From: Pontibacter mucosus
GTDB taxonomy: Bacteria > Bacteroidota > Bacteroidia > Cytophagales > Hymenobacteraceae
Direction of reading: 5' to 3'
NCBI RefSeq assembly: GCF_003054055.1
Contig: NZ_QBKI01000007.1
Coordinates: 124,001 to 188,000 of the forward strand
DNA: 64,000 nt
This document shows, piece by piece, positions 8,468 to 17,149 of this stretch. Under the pieces are notes generated by a model. The model was not told where the DNA came from. It saw only the letters and a list, made by a program, of their open reading frames with translations, and did no database searches. Both the position numbers and the translations under genes were made by a program. Each line of letters starts with the position of its first letter. Positions within the stretch are counted from its first letter, which is position 1.

Positions 8468-10027
8468 ATGAAAATGAAAAAGATAACAACGGGCCTTCTT
8501 GCTCTTCTGCTGACAGCCACAACGCCGGTACTTGCCCAGGAGGCAGGCGAAAAGGCTAACTACTTTATCATCCAGCCCGGTGACACCGAGGCAGACATCA
8601 TCCGCAAAGCAGCCAATGTGGTGCCCACGCCGCGCCAGCTGCGCTGGCAGCAACTGGAACTGACGGCCTTCTTCCACGTGGGCGTCAACACCTTCACCAA
8701 CCGTGAGTGGGGCACGGGCAAGGAAGACCCAGCCATCTTCAACCCCTCGCAGTTAGACGCCCGCCAGTGGGTGCGCGTGGCTAAGGAAGCCGGCATCAAG
8801 CAGGTGATTCTGACGGCCAAGCACCACGACGGCTTCTGCCTCTGGCCAACGGCTACTACGGAGCATTCGGTAAAGAACAGCCCCTGGAAAAACGGGCAGG
8901 GCGACTTAATGAAAGAGGTGGCCGAGGCCTGCAAAGAGTATGGCATTGGCTTTGGCGTTTACCTCTCGCCCTGGGACATGAACTCGCCGGTGTATGGCTC
9001 TGATGCATATAACGACCTGTTCATCGAGCAGCTGACGGAGCTACTGACCAACTACGGGCAGATTGACGAAGTATGGTTTGACGGTGCCAATGGCGAAGGA
9101 CCGAACGGCAAGAAGCAGGTATATGATTTTGACCGCTGGTACCAGCACATCCGCAAGCTGCAACCGACGGCTACGATTGCCATCATGGGCCCGGACGTGC
9201 GCTGGGTAGGCACAGAAACCGGTTATGGTCGCGAGACAGAGTGGAGCGTGGTGCCGGCCGATAACCTGGACCAGAACTCCGTGGCCGCAAACTCGCAGCA
9301 GGCGGTGGCCTTTAAACCTACCGGTGACATGCGCGGCGAGGTGCTGGGCGGGCGCGAGCAAATCCGCAACGCAAAAGGCCTGGTGTGGTACCCGGCCGAG
9401 ACCGACGTGTCCATTCGTCCGGGCTGGTTCTACCACCCTGCCGAGGATGACAAGGTAAAGTCGCCGGAGAAGCTGCTGGACATTTACTACAGCTCGGTGG
9501 GCCGCAACGGCGTGCTCCTGCTTAACATCCCGCCCGATACCAGAGGGCTTATCCATGAAAGCGACGTGAAGGCGCTGCAGGGCTGGAAAAAGCTTATCGA
9601 CAATACCTTTACCAAAAATCTGGCTGAGGGCGCCAAAGTGAAGGCTTCGGGCAAGAACAAGAAAGCCATGCTCGACGGCAAGTATGACACGCACTTCACC
9701 ACCAAATCCGAGAAAGACACCACCGCTGTGCTGGAACTGAGGCTGAAAGGCGCGCAGACTTTTGACGTGCTGATGCTGCAGGAAAATATCAGCGTAGGGC
9801 AGCGCGTTGAGAAGTTTGTATTCGAGTACTGGAAAGACGGGCAGTGGCAGAAGGCCACCGAGGGCACGACCATCGGCTACAAGCGCCTGCTCCGCTTCGA
9901 GCCGGTAACCACCAGCAAAGTGCGCCTGCGCATCGAGTCGTCGAGGCTAAACCCGACTATCTCAGAAATCGGGCTGTACAAGAACGCACTGGAAGGCATG
10001 GCTTTATCGGCAAATGAGCATGAGTAA
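8468..10027 (+). CDS. GH29 alpha-L-fucosidase with C-terminal F5/8-type domain
   Basis: The 519-residue exported protein (signal peptide to about residue 24, VLAQE) is a GH29 fucosidase. The TIM barrel includes TAKHHDGFCLWP near residue 117 and the nucleophile D205 in WFDGANGEG. The segment after it (GPDVRWVGTETGYGRETEWS region, near 240-260) is typical of the GH29-B group, which favours alpha-1,3/1,4-fucose on branched chains such as Lewis-type ends; that assignment is inference. The last ~140 residues form a discoidin-like (F5/8 type C, CBM32-like) domain starting near KVKASG. It starts 35 bases after the sulfatase and is likely co-transcribed. Confidence 0.93.
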   Translation: MKMKKITTGLLALLLTATTPVLAQEAGEKANYFIIQPGDTEADIIRKAANVVPTPRQLRWQQLELTAFFHVGVNTFTNREWGTGKEDPAIFNPSQLDARQWVRVAKEAGIKQVILTAKHHDGFCLWPTATTEHSVKNSPWKNGQGDLMKEVAEACKEYGIGFGVYLSPWDMNSPVYGSDAYNDLFIEQLTELLTNYGQIDEVWFDGANGEGPNGKKQVYDFDRWYQHIRKLQPTATIAIMGPDVRWVGTETGYGRETEWSVVPADNLDQNSVAANSQQAVAFKPTGDMRGEVLGGREQIRNAKGLVWYPAETDVSIRPGWFYHPAEDDKVKSPEKLLDIYYSSVGRNGVLLLNIPPDTRGLIHESDVKALQGWKKLIDNTFTKNLAEGAKVKASGKNKKAMLDGKYDTHFTTKSEKDTTAVLELRLKGAQTFDVLMLQENISVGQRVEKFVFEYWKDGQWQKATEGTTIGYKRLLRFEPVTTSKVRLRIESSRLNPTISEIGLYKNALEGMALSANEHE

Positions 10028-10040
10028 AGTATAAAGAATG

Positions 10041-10067
10041 AGCTAAGGGCGTAGGTCTTCGGACCTA
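10041..10067 (+). terminator. UUCG-capped hairpin after the fucosidase gene
   Basis: Fourteen bases after the stop codon a hairpin TAGGTC-ttcg-GACCTA (10052-10067) is seen, with weak outer pairing of agcta and tagct. The loop is the stable UUCG tetraloop. No T-run follows, so termination or 3'-end protection is a guess. Confidence 0.45.
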
Positions 10068-10116
10068 GCTTGTGTTCCATAGCCTTCCAGGAAAAAGGCC
10101 TAAGTATAAAAGAATT

Positions 10117-10231
10117 GTCCCCTTGAGGGGACCACAGGGGTGTTCAGCTACTGAGGAGACCACTATTGTTAGCAAAAGCGGTGAGACTGCAGATGTAAAC
10201 ACCCCTATAATCCCCTCAAGGGGATAGTTTT
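10117..10231. repeat. ccccttgagggg repeat element
   Basis: This part of the 392-base gap 10028-10419 begins with tccccttgaggggacc and ends with taatcccctcaagggga, with the words ggggtgtt and aacacccct just inside, so the whole unit is an inverted repeat of about 115 bases. The same design is seen at 35649-35775, and partial copies at 40867-40929 and 61969-62043. No gene was seen; the reading frame that is open here before 10420 lacks a signal peptide and is taken as leader. Confidence 0.6.
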
Positions 10232-10419
10232 CTATTGCTGTCGGCACTGGTCATCCTTAGATGGCTGTTTCTGCAAAACTTATGAAGTTAGTTAAGTTTT
10301 CAAACCCAGGTCAGCAGTTTCAGGACAACGGCATAGCAAGTATAAATGCCTGTCGGTTTTATACTTACACGACACAACCAATAACAACAAAGCCTCTCAA
10401 GGCAAAAGACTACACTACC

Positions 10420-12723
10420 ATGATTAAGAAGCTCACCCTTCTACTAGCATTATTCTTTCCCTTTCTGGCGCTGGCCCAGCAGCCGGTTAGTATCATCCCG
10501 CAGCCGGTTAGCGTGCAGCGCAGCGAAGGCCACTTTGTTATCGACGGCCATACTTCCATCCACCTGCTAAACGGGAAAAAGGAGTTGAAGCCTGCGGCCG
10601 AATTTCTGGCGGCTCGGATTAAGGAAATCTCCGGTTACGACCTGCCTATCAAAAACCGGAAAGGCAAAGCCATCAAACTGTCCATTGAAAGTATAAACAG
10701 CCTCGGTGAGGAAGGATACCAGCTGCAGGTAACGCCATCTGAGATAAGTATAAAAGCCAACTCCAAGGCCGGAATTATATACGGCATGCAGTCGGTGCTG
10801 CAAACTCTGCCTGCCGTGCGCACTAACGCGGCGCTGCAGGTACCGGCCATGACCATCACCGACTACCCGCGCTTCACCTGGCGCGGTATGCACCTGGATG
10901 TGAGCCGCCATTTCTTCTCGCCCGAGGCCGTGAAGCAGTACATCGACCTGATGGCCACTTACAAGATGAACAGGTTCCACTGGCATTTGATAGATGATCC
11001 GGGCTGGCGCCTCGAAATCAAAAAGTACCCGAAACTAACGGATGTGGCCGCCTGGCGCGTGGACCATACCGATAAGCCCTGGGATGCCAGGCCACAAGCC
11101 AAACCGGGTGAGGAACCTACTTACGGCGGTTACTATACCCAGGATCAGATAAAAGACATAGTCGCCTATGCCGCCCAGCGCAACGTCACGATTGTGCCTG
11201 AAATCGAAATGCCTGGGCACGTGGCTTCGGCCATTGCCGCCTACCCGCACCTGAGCTGCACGGGTAAAGCACAGCTGCCGCTTACAGGCGGTGATTATTC
11301 TAACATGTCGTCTAACTACTGCCCGGGCAACGAGGAGGTGTTCACTTTTCTGGAGGATGTGCTCGATGAGGTAGTGGCGCTGTTTCCGGGGCAGTACGTG
11401 CACATTGGCGGCGATGAGGTAGACAAAGCAGGCTGGAAAAAGTGCCCCAAGTGCCAGAAGCGCATGGCCGACGAGGGTCTGAAGGATGAGGAGGAGTTGC
11501 AGAGCTACTTCATCAAGCGCATGGAGAACTACCTGCTCACCAAGAACCGCCGCATCATTGGTTGGGACGAGATCCTGGAGGGCGGGCTGGCCCCGCAGGC
11601 AACGGTGATGAGCTGGCGCGGCGAGAGCGGCGGCATTGAGGCAGCCAGGATGGGCCACGATGTAATCATGACGCCCGGCTCTCCGGTATACTTCGATCAC
11701 TACCAGGCAGGTCCGGAAGGCGAACCGCTGGCCAACGGCGGTTTCAACACACTGAAGAAAGTATACGACTACGAGCCTATCCCGAAAGAACTGACCGAAG
11801 CGGAAGCCAAGCACGTGCTGGGTGCCCAGGCCAACCTCTGGACTGAGTTTATCACCACGGCCTCTTACGTGGAGTATATGGTGTTGCCCCGCATGCTGGC
11901 CTTGGCCGAAGTGGTATGGTCGCCGAAAGAGAGCCGCGACTGGGCAAGCTTTAACCAGCGCCTGCAGCCCCAGTTCAAGGCCTTCGACCAGAAAGGGCTA
12001 AACTACTCCAAAGGCAATTTTACCGTGGACATTAAACCGAGCTCAGAAGGCGGCAAATTGCTGGTGACACTCTTCACAGAGGCGGTGAACGGGGATGTAT
12101 ACTATACCCTGGACGGCTCGGAGCCCACTGCGCAAAGTATAAAGTATGCGCAGCCTATCCAAATCGACTCCTCGGTGGTGCTGAAAGCAGTGACGGTGGT
12201 AAACGGCAAGGTGATGGGCCAGAAGCCGGCGGAGCAATCGTTTAGCATGCACAAGGCCGTGGGGCGGGAGGTGCAGTACGAGAACCCGGTAAGCAAGCAC
12301 TACATGGCCGATGGTCCTAATTCACTGACAGATGGAGTGCGCGGCCGTCATCCTGTGGGCAAGTACTGGCACGGCTTCAGCGGCCGGGACATGGTAGCGA
12401 CAATTGATTTAGGAGAGGCAAAGTCTATTTCCAACATCACCTTGGGCTGCCTGCAGCACTACCGCGACTGGATCATGATGCCGACAGCCGTGAAGTTCGA
12501 GGTATCTGCCGACGGTAAGAATTTCAAAGAGGTAGGCACCGTAAAGAATCCGATTTCGCCAAACGAGCAGGAGGCCACCATGCACGATTTCAAGGCTGCG
12601 TTTCCGGAGCAAAAGGCAAGGTATGTGCGCGTTACCGCCTATCACCTCACCTCACTGCCAGAAGGACATAACGGGGTCGGAAAGCCGGCTTGGCTCTTTG
12701 CCGATGAAATTGTGGTGAGGTAG
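10420..12723 (+). CDS. GH20 beta-N-acetylhexosaminidase with C-terminal F5/8-type domain
   Basis: The start at 10420 was chosen over an in-frame ATG at 10261 because it places a normal Sec signal peptide (MIKKLTLLLALFFPF..LAQQ) first; the protein is then 767 residues. Domains in order: GH20 N-terminal domain (about 22-150), the TIM barrel with FHWHLIDDPGWRLEIKKYP and catalytic D332-E333 in HIGGDEV, a chitobiase/hexosaminidase C-terminal beta domain (DVYYTLDGSEPT near 560), and an F5/8 type C domain in the last ~150 residues (DLGEAKSI, ARYVRVTA). The same architecture is found in the protein at 28119, so the two are paralogues. It is expected to trim terminal beta-HexNAc in the periplasm. Confidence 0.94.
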   Translation: MIKKLTLLLALFFPFLALAQQPVSIIPQPVSVQRSEGHFVIDGHTSIHLLNGKKELKPAAEFLAARIKEISGYDLPIKNRKGKAIKLSIESINSLGEEGYQLQVTPSEISIKANSKAGIIYGMQSVLQTLPAVRTNAALQVPAMTITDYPRFTWRGMHLDVSRHFFSPEAVKQYIDLMATYKMNRFHWHLIDDPGWRLEIKKYPKLTDVAAWRVDHTDKPWDARPQAKPGEEPTYGGYYTQDQIKDIVAYAAQRNVTIVPEIEMPGHVASAIAAYPHLSCTGKAQLPLTGGDYSNMSSNYCPGNEEVFTFLEDVLDEVVALFPGQYVHIGGDEVDKAGWKKCPKCQKRMADEGLKDEEELQSYFIKRMENYLLTKNRRIIGWDEILEGGLAPQATVMSWRGESGGIEAARMGHDVIMTPGSPVYFDHYQAGPEGEPLANGGFNTLKKVYDYEPIPKELTEAEAKHVLGAQANLWTEFITTASYVEYMVLPRMLALAEVVWSPKESRDWASFNQRLQPQFKAFDQKGLNYSKGNFTVDIKPSSEGGKLLVTLFTEAVNGDVYYTLDGSEPTAQSIKYAQPIQIDSSVVLKAVTVVNGKVMGQKPAEQSFSMHKAVGREVQYENPVSKHYMADGPNSLTDGVRGRHPVGKYWHGFSGRDMVATIDLGEAKSISNITLGCLQHYRDWIMMPTAVKFEVSADGKNFKEVGTVKNPISPNEQEATMHDFKAAFPEQKARYVRVTAYHLTSLPEGHNGVGKPAWLFADEIVVR

Positions 12724-12733
12724 GGAGGTAGCT

Positions 12734-12783
12734 GCCGCGAGCTTTCAGCTCGTGGCTTTGCATGCGGCCAGTTTTCAACTGGC
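12734..12783. repeat. two short palindromes of the TTxxAA-centred family
   Basis: Right after the GH20 stop codon lie gccgcgag-ctttcag-ctcgtggc (12734-12756) and gccagt-tttca-actggc (12767-12783). They have the same size and flank pattern as the hairpins at 1972-2196 but with TTTCA centres. The rest of the gap to 12969 shows nothing distinct. Confidence 0.6.
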
Positions 12784-12969
12784 GAAAGTATAAGTATGGT
12801 TTGCGCAAGCTGAAACGCTGTAGAAGTGAAGCGTATACACCACCTCTTTCTTTCTGAGATATGTCATACTTAACGCTGCCCTGACGCCATACTTTTCACC
12901 CTTATTCCCTATCTTTAAGAGCAGAAAATTTACTGATCACAGCCTGATCAAAAGAATTAAAAAACACCC

Positions 12970-14412
12970 ATGCCTACAAGAAGAGATTTCGTTAAAACCA
13001 GTGCCCTGGCAACAGCCGGTATCGCCGCCACGGGCTTTTCATTTATGTCGTTTGCCCAGAAGGATAAGTTTGTGAGCCAGCGCCCGGAGGTGTCCAAACG
13101 CCATTTTACCAGCAAAGCGGTAGAGAAAACCATCAAGGATGTAAAAAAGAGCATCGCTGACAAGGAGCTTGCCTGGATGTTTGAGAACTGCCTTCCGAGC
13201 ACCCTCGACACCACCGTAACCTATCAGGAGAAGAACGGACGTCCGGATACGTATGTAATTACCGGTGATATTGATGCCATGTGGCTGCGCGACAGCTCGG
13301 CGCAAGTATGGCCTTACCTGGCGCTGATGGACAAGGATAAGCCGCTGCAAAAACTGGTTGCCGGCGTCATCAACCGCCAGACCAGCTACATCATCAAAGA
13401 CCCTTACGCCAACGCTTTCTACGACGACCCGACCAAGGAAGGGGAGTGGGCCAAAGACCTGACCAAGATGCAGCCCGGCATCCACGAGCGCAAGTGGGAG
13501 ATCGACTCGCTGTGCTACGCCATCCGTTTGGGTTACCACTACTGGAAAGCCTCCGGCGACACCGACCCTTTTGATGCGGAGTGGGAGAAGGCCATGCGCC
13601 TGGTGGTGCAAACCTTTAAAGAGCAGCAGCGCAAAGAGGGCAAAGGTCCTTATAAGTTTCAGCGTGTAACAGGCTGGCAAACCGACACGGTAGCGGGCTC
13701 CGGCTACGGCAACCCGATAAAACCGGTAGGCCTGATCTGCTCTACTTTCCGTCCATCCGACGACGCGACGATTTACCTGTTCCTGGTGCCGGCCAACTTC
13801 TTTGCCGTTACCTCGCTGCGTCAGCTGGCCGAGATGAGCGAGAAGATCAAGAAGAATAAAAAATTTGCCGCCGAGTGCACCGCGCTGGCCGACGAGGTGG
13901 AGAAAGCCCTGAAGGAGTATGCCGCTGCCGACCACCTGAACTACGGCAAAGTACACCCGTTTGAGGTGGACGGCTACGGCAACAAACTGTACATGGATGA
14001 CGCCAACGTGCCAAGCCTGCTGGCGCTACCATACCTGGGCTGCTGCTCCGTTGACGATCCGATTTACCAGAACACCCGCAAGTTTGTATTGAGCGAGGAT
14101 AACCCCTGGTACTTCAAAGGCAAGTATGGCCAGGGTATTGGCGGGCCTCACACTGGTTTTGACCTGATCTGGCCGATGAGCATCATCATGCAAGCCATGA
14201 CGAGTAAGTCGGAAGACGAGATAAAGCAGTGTCTGGTGATGCTGAAGAACACGCACGCTGGTACTGGCTTCATGCACGAGTCCTTCCACAAGGATGATCC
14301 GTCGAACTTCACCAGAAAGTGGTTTGCCTGGGTGAACACCCTGTTCGGAGAGCTGATCCTGAAACTCCACGCCGAGCGTCCGCACCTGTTAAAAGCGCAC
14401 TACAAAGTATAA
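12970..14412 (+). CDS. GH125 exo-alpha-1,6-mannosidase
   Basis: The 480-residue protein opens with a twin-arginine signal (TRRDFVKTSA, to about residue 30, SFAQ), so it should cross the inner membrane folded by the Tat route. The mature part matches GH125 (formerly DUF1237), inverting exo-alpha-1,6-mannosidases with an (alpha/alpha)6 barrel. Family marks are ITGDIDAMWLRDSSAQVWPYL near residue 97, GGPHTGFDLIWPMSIIMQA near 393 and the closing FAWVNTLFGELI. Its likely substrates are alpha-1,6-mannose branches of N-glycans. Placement between a GH20 gene and a glycosylasparaginase gene supports N-glycan core breakdown. Confidence 0.93.
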   Translation: MPTRRDFVKTSALATAGIAATGFSFMSFAQKDKFVSQRPEVSKRHFTSKAVEKTIKDVKKSIADKELAWMFENCLPSTLDTTVTYQEKNGRPDTYVITGDIDAMWLRDSSAQVWPYLALMDKDKPLQKLVAGVINRQTSYIIKDPYANAFYDDPTKEGEWAKDLTKMQPGIHERKWEIDSLCYAIRLGYHYWKASGDTDPFDAEWEKAMRLVVQTFKEQQRKEGKGPYKFQRVTGWQTDTVAGSGYGNPIKPVGLICSTFRPSDDATIYLFLVPANFFAVTSLRQLAEMSEKIKKNKKFAAECTALADEVEKALKEYAAADHLNYGKVHPFEVDGYGNKLYMDDANVPSLLALPYLGCCSVDDPIYQNTRKFVLSEDNPWYFKGKYGQGIGGPHTGFDLIWPMSIIMQAMTSKSEDEIKQCLVMLKNTHAGTGFMHESFHKDDPSNFTRKWFAWVNTLFGELILKLHAERPHLLKAHYKV

Positions 14413-14491
14413 GCTGCCGGCTCTGGAAGTATAGAACATACTCCTGTCTTTTCTGAGGAGGGGAGGATGGAAAAAGATATTGAACACCCAT

Positions 14492-14567
14492 TGTCATTCT
14501 GGAAGAAACTTGGTGGAAGGGAGGTTAAGCTTATGCTACCAGCCACCAAGATCCTTCCAGGATGACA
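14492..14567. repeat. TGTCATtCTG hairpin-family element
   Basis: The element has arms beginning tgtcattctgg and ending ccaggatgaca, with inner arms acttggtgg and ccaccaaga, so the ~76 bases can fold into one long hairpin. Close relatives are at 6624-6720, 19150-19227, 34677-34753 (opposite direction) and, split, at 61773-62125. Confidence 0.7.
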
Positions 14568-14651
14568 AAAGGACAAAGCTCCGACACCTCTCGGAAGAAT
14601 TATTATAACTGGTATAAAGCTGCAGCCATAACCGCAACAACAACCTATATC

Positions 14652-15629
14652 ATGAGCACCAGACGAAAATTCATAAAATTATCAGCCCTCGGCGCGACTA
14701 TGCTGGGCGGCGGCTTTCAGTATGCGAGCGCCTTTGCCGGCTCGTTGGGAGCGGCAAAAAGAAACAGGCCTGTCGTGATTTCTACCTGGAACCACGGCAT
14801 ACCGGCTAACGCCGCAGCCTGGGAAATCCTGAAGAAAAAAGGCACGGCGCTGGATGCCGTAGAGGCAGGCGTACGCGTACCCGAGGCAGACCCGGAAGTG
14901 CGCACCGTGGGCTACGGCGGCTATCCCGACCGGGAAGGCCATGTGACCCTGGATGCCTGCATCATGGACAAGGACAGCAACTGCGGCGCGGTGGCGTTTC
15001 TGGAGCATATCAAGCACCCGATTTCGGTGGCGCGTAAGGTAATGGAAGACACCCCGCACGTGATGCTGGTAGGAGAGGGAGCTCTGCAGTTTGCCCTGGA
15101 GAAAGGCTTCAAGAAAGAAAATCTCCTGACGCCGCAATCTGAAAAAGACTGGAAGAACTGGCTGAAGGAGTCCAAGTATAAGCCGGTGATTAACATCGAA
15201 AACCACGATACAATCGGCATGCTGGCCCTGGACGCAAACGGCGACCTGGCCGGAGCCTGTACCACGAGCGGTGCCGCCTATAAAATGCACGGCCGCGTGG
15301 GCGACTCTCCCATCATCGGGGCTGGCTTGTTTGTAGACAACGAAGTAGGAGCCGCTACGGCTACGGGCCTGGGCGAGGCTGTTATCCGCATGGTGGGCAG
15401 CCACCTGGTAGTAGAATTGATGCGCCAGGGTAACTCGCCGGAGCAGGCTTGTAAATTAGCCGTGGAGCGTATCATCGCCAAGCACAAAGATGTGAAAGAC
15501 CTGCAGGTAGGTTTTATCGCGCTCAACAAGAATGGGGAGTACGGCGGTTATTGCATCCATAAGGGCTTTAACTATGCTGTGCAGGATAAATCAGGAGTGA
15601 AGCTGCTGGATGGAAAGAGCAAGTTCTAA
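14652..15629 (+). CDS. glycosylasparaginase (N4-(beta-N-acetylglucosaminyl)-L-asparaginase)
   Basis: The start at 14652 gives a twin-arginine signal (STRRKFIKLSALGA) and a 325-residue precursor; an in-frame ATG at 14562 lies in the upstream repeat and was rejected. The protein is an Ntn hydrolase: the precursor should cut itself before T187 in NHDTIGM, freeing the catalytic threonine. Downstream GACTTSGAAYKMHGRVGDSPIIG is the family's substrate-binding signature. The reaction hydrolyses the amide bond between GlcNAc and asparagine, the last step in taking N-glycans off peptides. Tat export implies a folded enzyme in the periplasm. The gene overlaps the next (CutC family) by 20 bases. Confidence 0.93.
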   Translation: MSTRRKFIKLSALGATMLGGGFQYASAFAGSLGAAKRNRPVVISTWNHGIPANAAAWEILKKKGTALDAVEAGVRVPEADPEVRTVGYGGYPDREGHVTLDACIMDKDSNCGAVAFLEHIKHPISVARKVMEDTPHVMLVGEGALQFALEKGFKKENLLTPQSEKDWKNWLKESKYKPVINIENHDTIGMLALDANGDLAGACTTSGAAYKMHGRVGDSPIIGAGLFVDNEVGAATATGLGEAVIRMVGSHLVVELMRQGNSPEQACKLAVERIIAKHKDVKDLQVGFIALNKNGEYGGYCIHKGFNYAVQDKSGVKLLDGKSKF

Positions 15630-16362
15630 ACCGCTGCTGGAAATCTGCATCGAATCGGTGGGCTCGGCCATCGCGGCTGAGCAGGGAGGCGCGCAGCGCG
15701 TGGAGCTGTGCGACTACCTGGCTGGTGGCGGCACCACGCCCAGTGCGGGTATGATTGAGGTGGTGCGCCAAAGTATACGCATTGGCCTGCATGTGCTCAT
15801 CCGCCCGCGCCGTGGTGATTTTTTATACTCCCCAGCCGAATTTGAGGTGATGAAGCGCGACATACAGCTCTGCCGGAAGTTGGGTGTAGACGGCGTGGTG
15901 ATTGGAGCTTTGACGAAAGATGGAAGTATAGACGTGGCCGGTACGCAGCAGCTGATTGAAGCAGCGGAAGGTATGAGTATTACGTTCCACCGTGCCTTCG
16001 ACCGGGCCGCCGACCCTTACAAGGCCTTAGAGGATTTGCTGCAACTAAACGTGCATCGCCTGCTTACTTCCGGCCAGCAGGAAACAGCTCTGCAAGGGGC
16101 TGACCTCATCCGGGAGCTGCGAGAGCGCTCTGAAGGCAAACTCATCATCCTGCCCGGCGGCGGCGTGACTCCCGATAATGTGCGGGAGTTAGTTGCCAAA
16201 ACTGGTGTGCAGGAAGTACACGCTTCGGTGCGTAAATCCGTGGAAAGCGACATGGTCTACCGCAAAGACCAACCGGCCATGTCGAGTAACCGCGTGCTCT
16301 CCGAGTTCGAGCAACTGGTAGCCGATGTGGAGCAGGTGCGGGCGTTAGGTGCTGGTTGGTAG
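15610..16362 (+). CDS. cutC: CutC-family TIM-barrel protein
   Basis: The 250-residue protein has no signal peptide and matches the CutC family over its whole length (LEICIESVGSAIAAEQGGAQRVELCD at the start, FHRAFDRAADP near residue 120, LPGGGVTPDNVRELV near 175). The family was named for copper homeostasis, but its fold is a TIM barrel with a conserved polar pocket and its biochemical role is unsettled. Here its first 20 bases overlap the end of the glycosylasparaginase gene, so translation is coupled, and it sits in a glycan-degradation operon. An enzymatic role on a product of N-glycan breakdown is therefore worth considering; this is inference. It would act in the cytoplasm. Confidence 0.88.
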   Translation: MERASSKPLLEICIESVGSAIAAEQGGAQRVELCDYLAGGGTTPSAGMIEVVRQSIRIGLHVLIRPRRGDFLYSPAEFEVMKRDIQLCRKLGVDGVVIGALTKDGSIDVAGTQQLIEAAEGMSITFHRAFDRAADPYKALEDLLQLNVHRLLTSGQQETALQGADLIRELRERSEGKLIILPGGGVTPDNVRELVAKTGVQEVHASVRKSVESDMVYRKDQPAMSSNRVLSEFEQLVADVEQVRALGAGW

Positions 16363-16428
16363 TTGTTGGTTATTAGTTGTCCGGTGCAGCCGCTGGCAGG
16401 AATATCATTTCGACGAGAGAGCTTTTAG

Positions 16429-17118
16429 CAGTGCCGGGTCTAACCACCCCTGCCCCTCCTTGGCCAAGGAGGGGAGTCTGTAGTAGCTTTGGCTAAAGTA
16501 TAAGCACTGTAGCTGAAGGGGTTGAAGGAACATCCCCCTACCCCCTTCAAAGGGGGACTTTGGCTGTACTTCAATCATTCCCTGTCATCTCGAGCAGCGC
16601 GAGAGATCTGTCCGGGATTTCTACCCAGATCTCTCCCGAAGGTAGAGATGACAGCAGTGGCAGCGGCTATCGGATTGCTTCCCAGCCTTTGGGTTGAGCG
16701 CCTTGTGAGATCCGGTGCCCGGTAAGGGCATGCCGAGCGCGAGCGAGGCAAGGAGGGAACACAGCGCGATGCCTGAAGGCGAGCCCTCTCGGGCTTGAGA
16801 GCACCAAAGCCAGAGATGAAACAGTTGCTCATGTAAACCTGGAGGATGAACGGCAGCTAGCAAGAATAGCTTGTTTCCAGCTGGAGGAAGCAGCGGCTAA
16901 GGAAGTATAGCCCAAGTATAAAGTATGGCTTTTCAAGCCAGTCGGGTTGAAAAGCCGACATCATCGTAGGCACGAGTTGCAAACTCGCGCCAGCGGTGGC
17001 TAATAGTGGCACAAGCGGAGGCGTGCGCCAAGCAAGTATAAAGTATAGCCAAAGTATAAACACGGCTTGTGCGGATTAGGAATCCGCCGTTCTATACTTT
17101 CGGATTTGGAATCCGAAA
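16429..17118 (+). repeat. modular intergenic repeat, copy 1
   Basis: The 787-base gap 16363-17149 has no gene and is built of modules. Module a (16429-16476) starts with ccgggtctaaccacccc and includes a perfect 22-base palindrome at 16453-16474. A cccccttcaaagggggac hairpin follows at 16541. Module b (16582-16654) is a ~73-base inverted repeat with outer arms ctgtcatctcg/gagatgacag and inner gagagatct/agatctctc. Module c (16660-16899) is a ~240-base conserved block. Module d (16926-17118) is a palindrome cluster: 16926-16940, 16941-16959, 16969-16991, 17008-17029, 17071-17087 and 17098-17118. Copies 2-4 lie at 24223, 32395 and about 40743. Confidence 0.75.
16660..16899 (+). repeat. module c (240-base conserved block), copy 1
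   Basis: The block begins with gcagcggctat and ends with gcagcggcta, a short direct repeat shared by the other copies. Near its ends ccagcctttggg and caccaaagcc can pair, and cctgaaggcgag is followed by ccctctcgggc. A structured RNA or a structured DNA element is possible. Weak open frames on the minus strand here are not protein-like. Confidence 0.6.
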
Positions 17119-17149
17119 GAGCGGGATAAATAAGTATAGCTCAAGTATA

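Noticed and set aside
10261..10419. Longer N-terminus for the GH20 protein
   Set aside because: The 53 extra residues have no signal peptide or domain, while the ATG at 10420 begins a normal Sec signal.
14562..14651. Longer N-terminus for glycosylasparaginase
   Set aside because: The upstream ATG lies in the hairpin repeat; the Tat signal starts at 14652.
16575..16863. Minus-strand frames with similar translations (ALKPERARL..ASRC) in three of the module c repeats
   Set aside because: The similarity comes from the repeated DNA itself. The frames differ in start and end, carry shifts, and the pattern of change keeps pairing and not codons.
16926..17118. CRISPR-like array
   Set aside because: The units are palindromes of unequal sequence and spacing, without constant direct repeats or unique spacers, and no cas gene is present.
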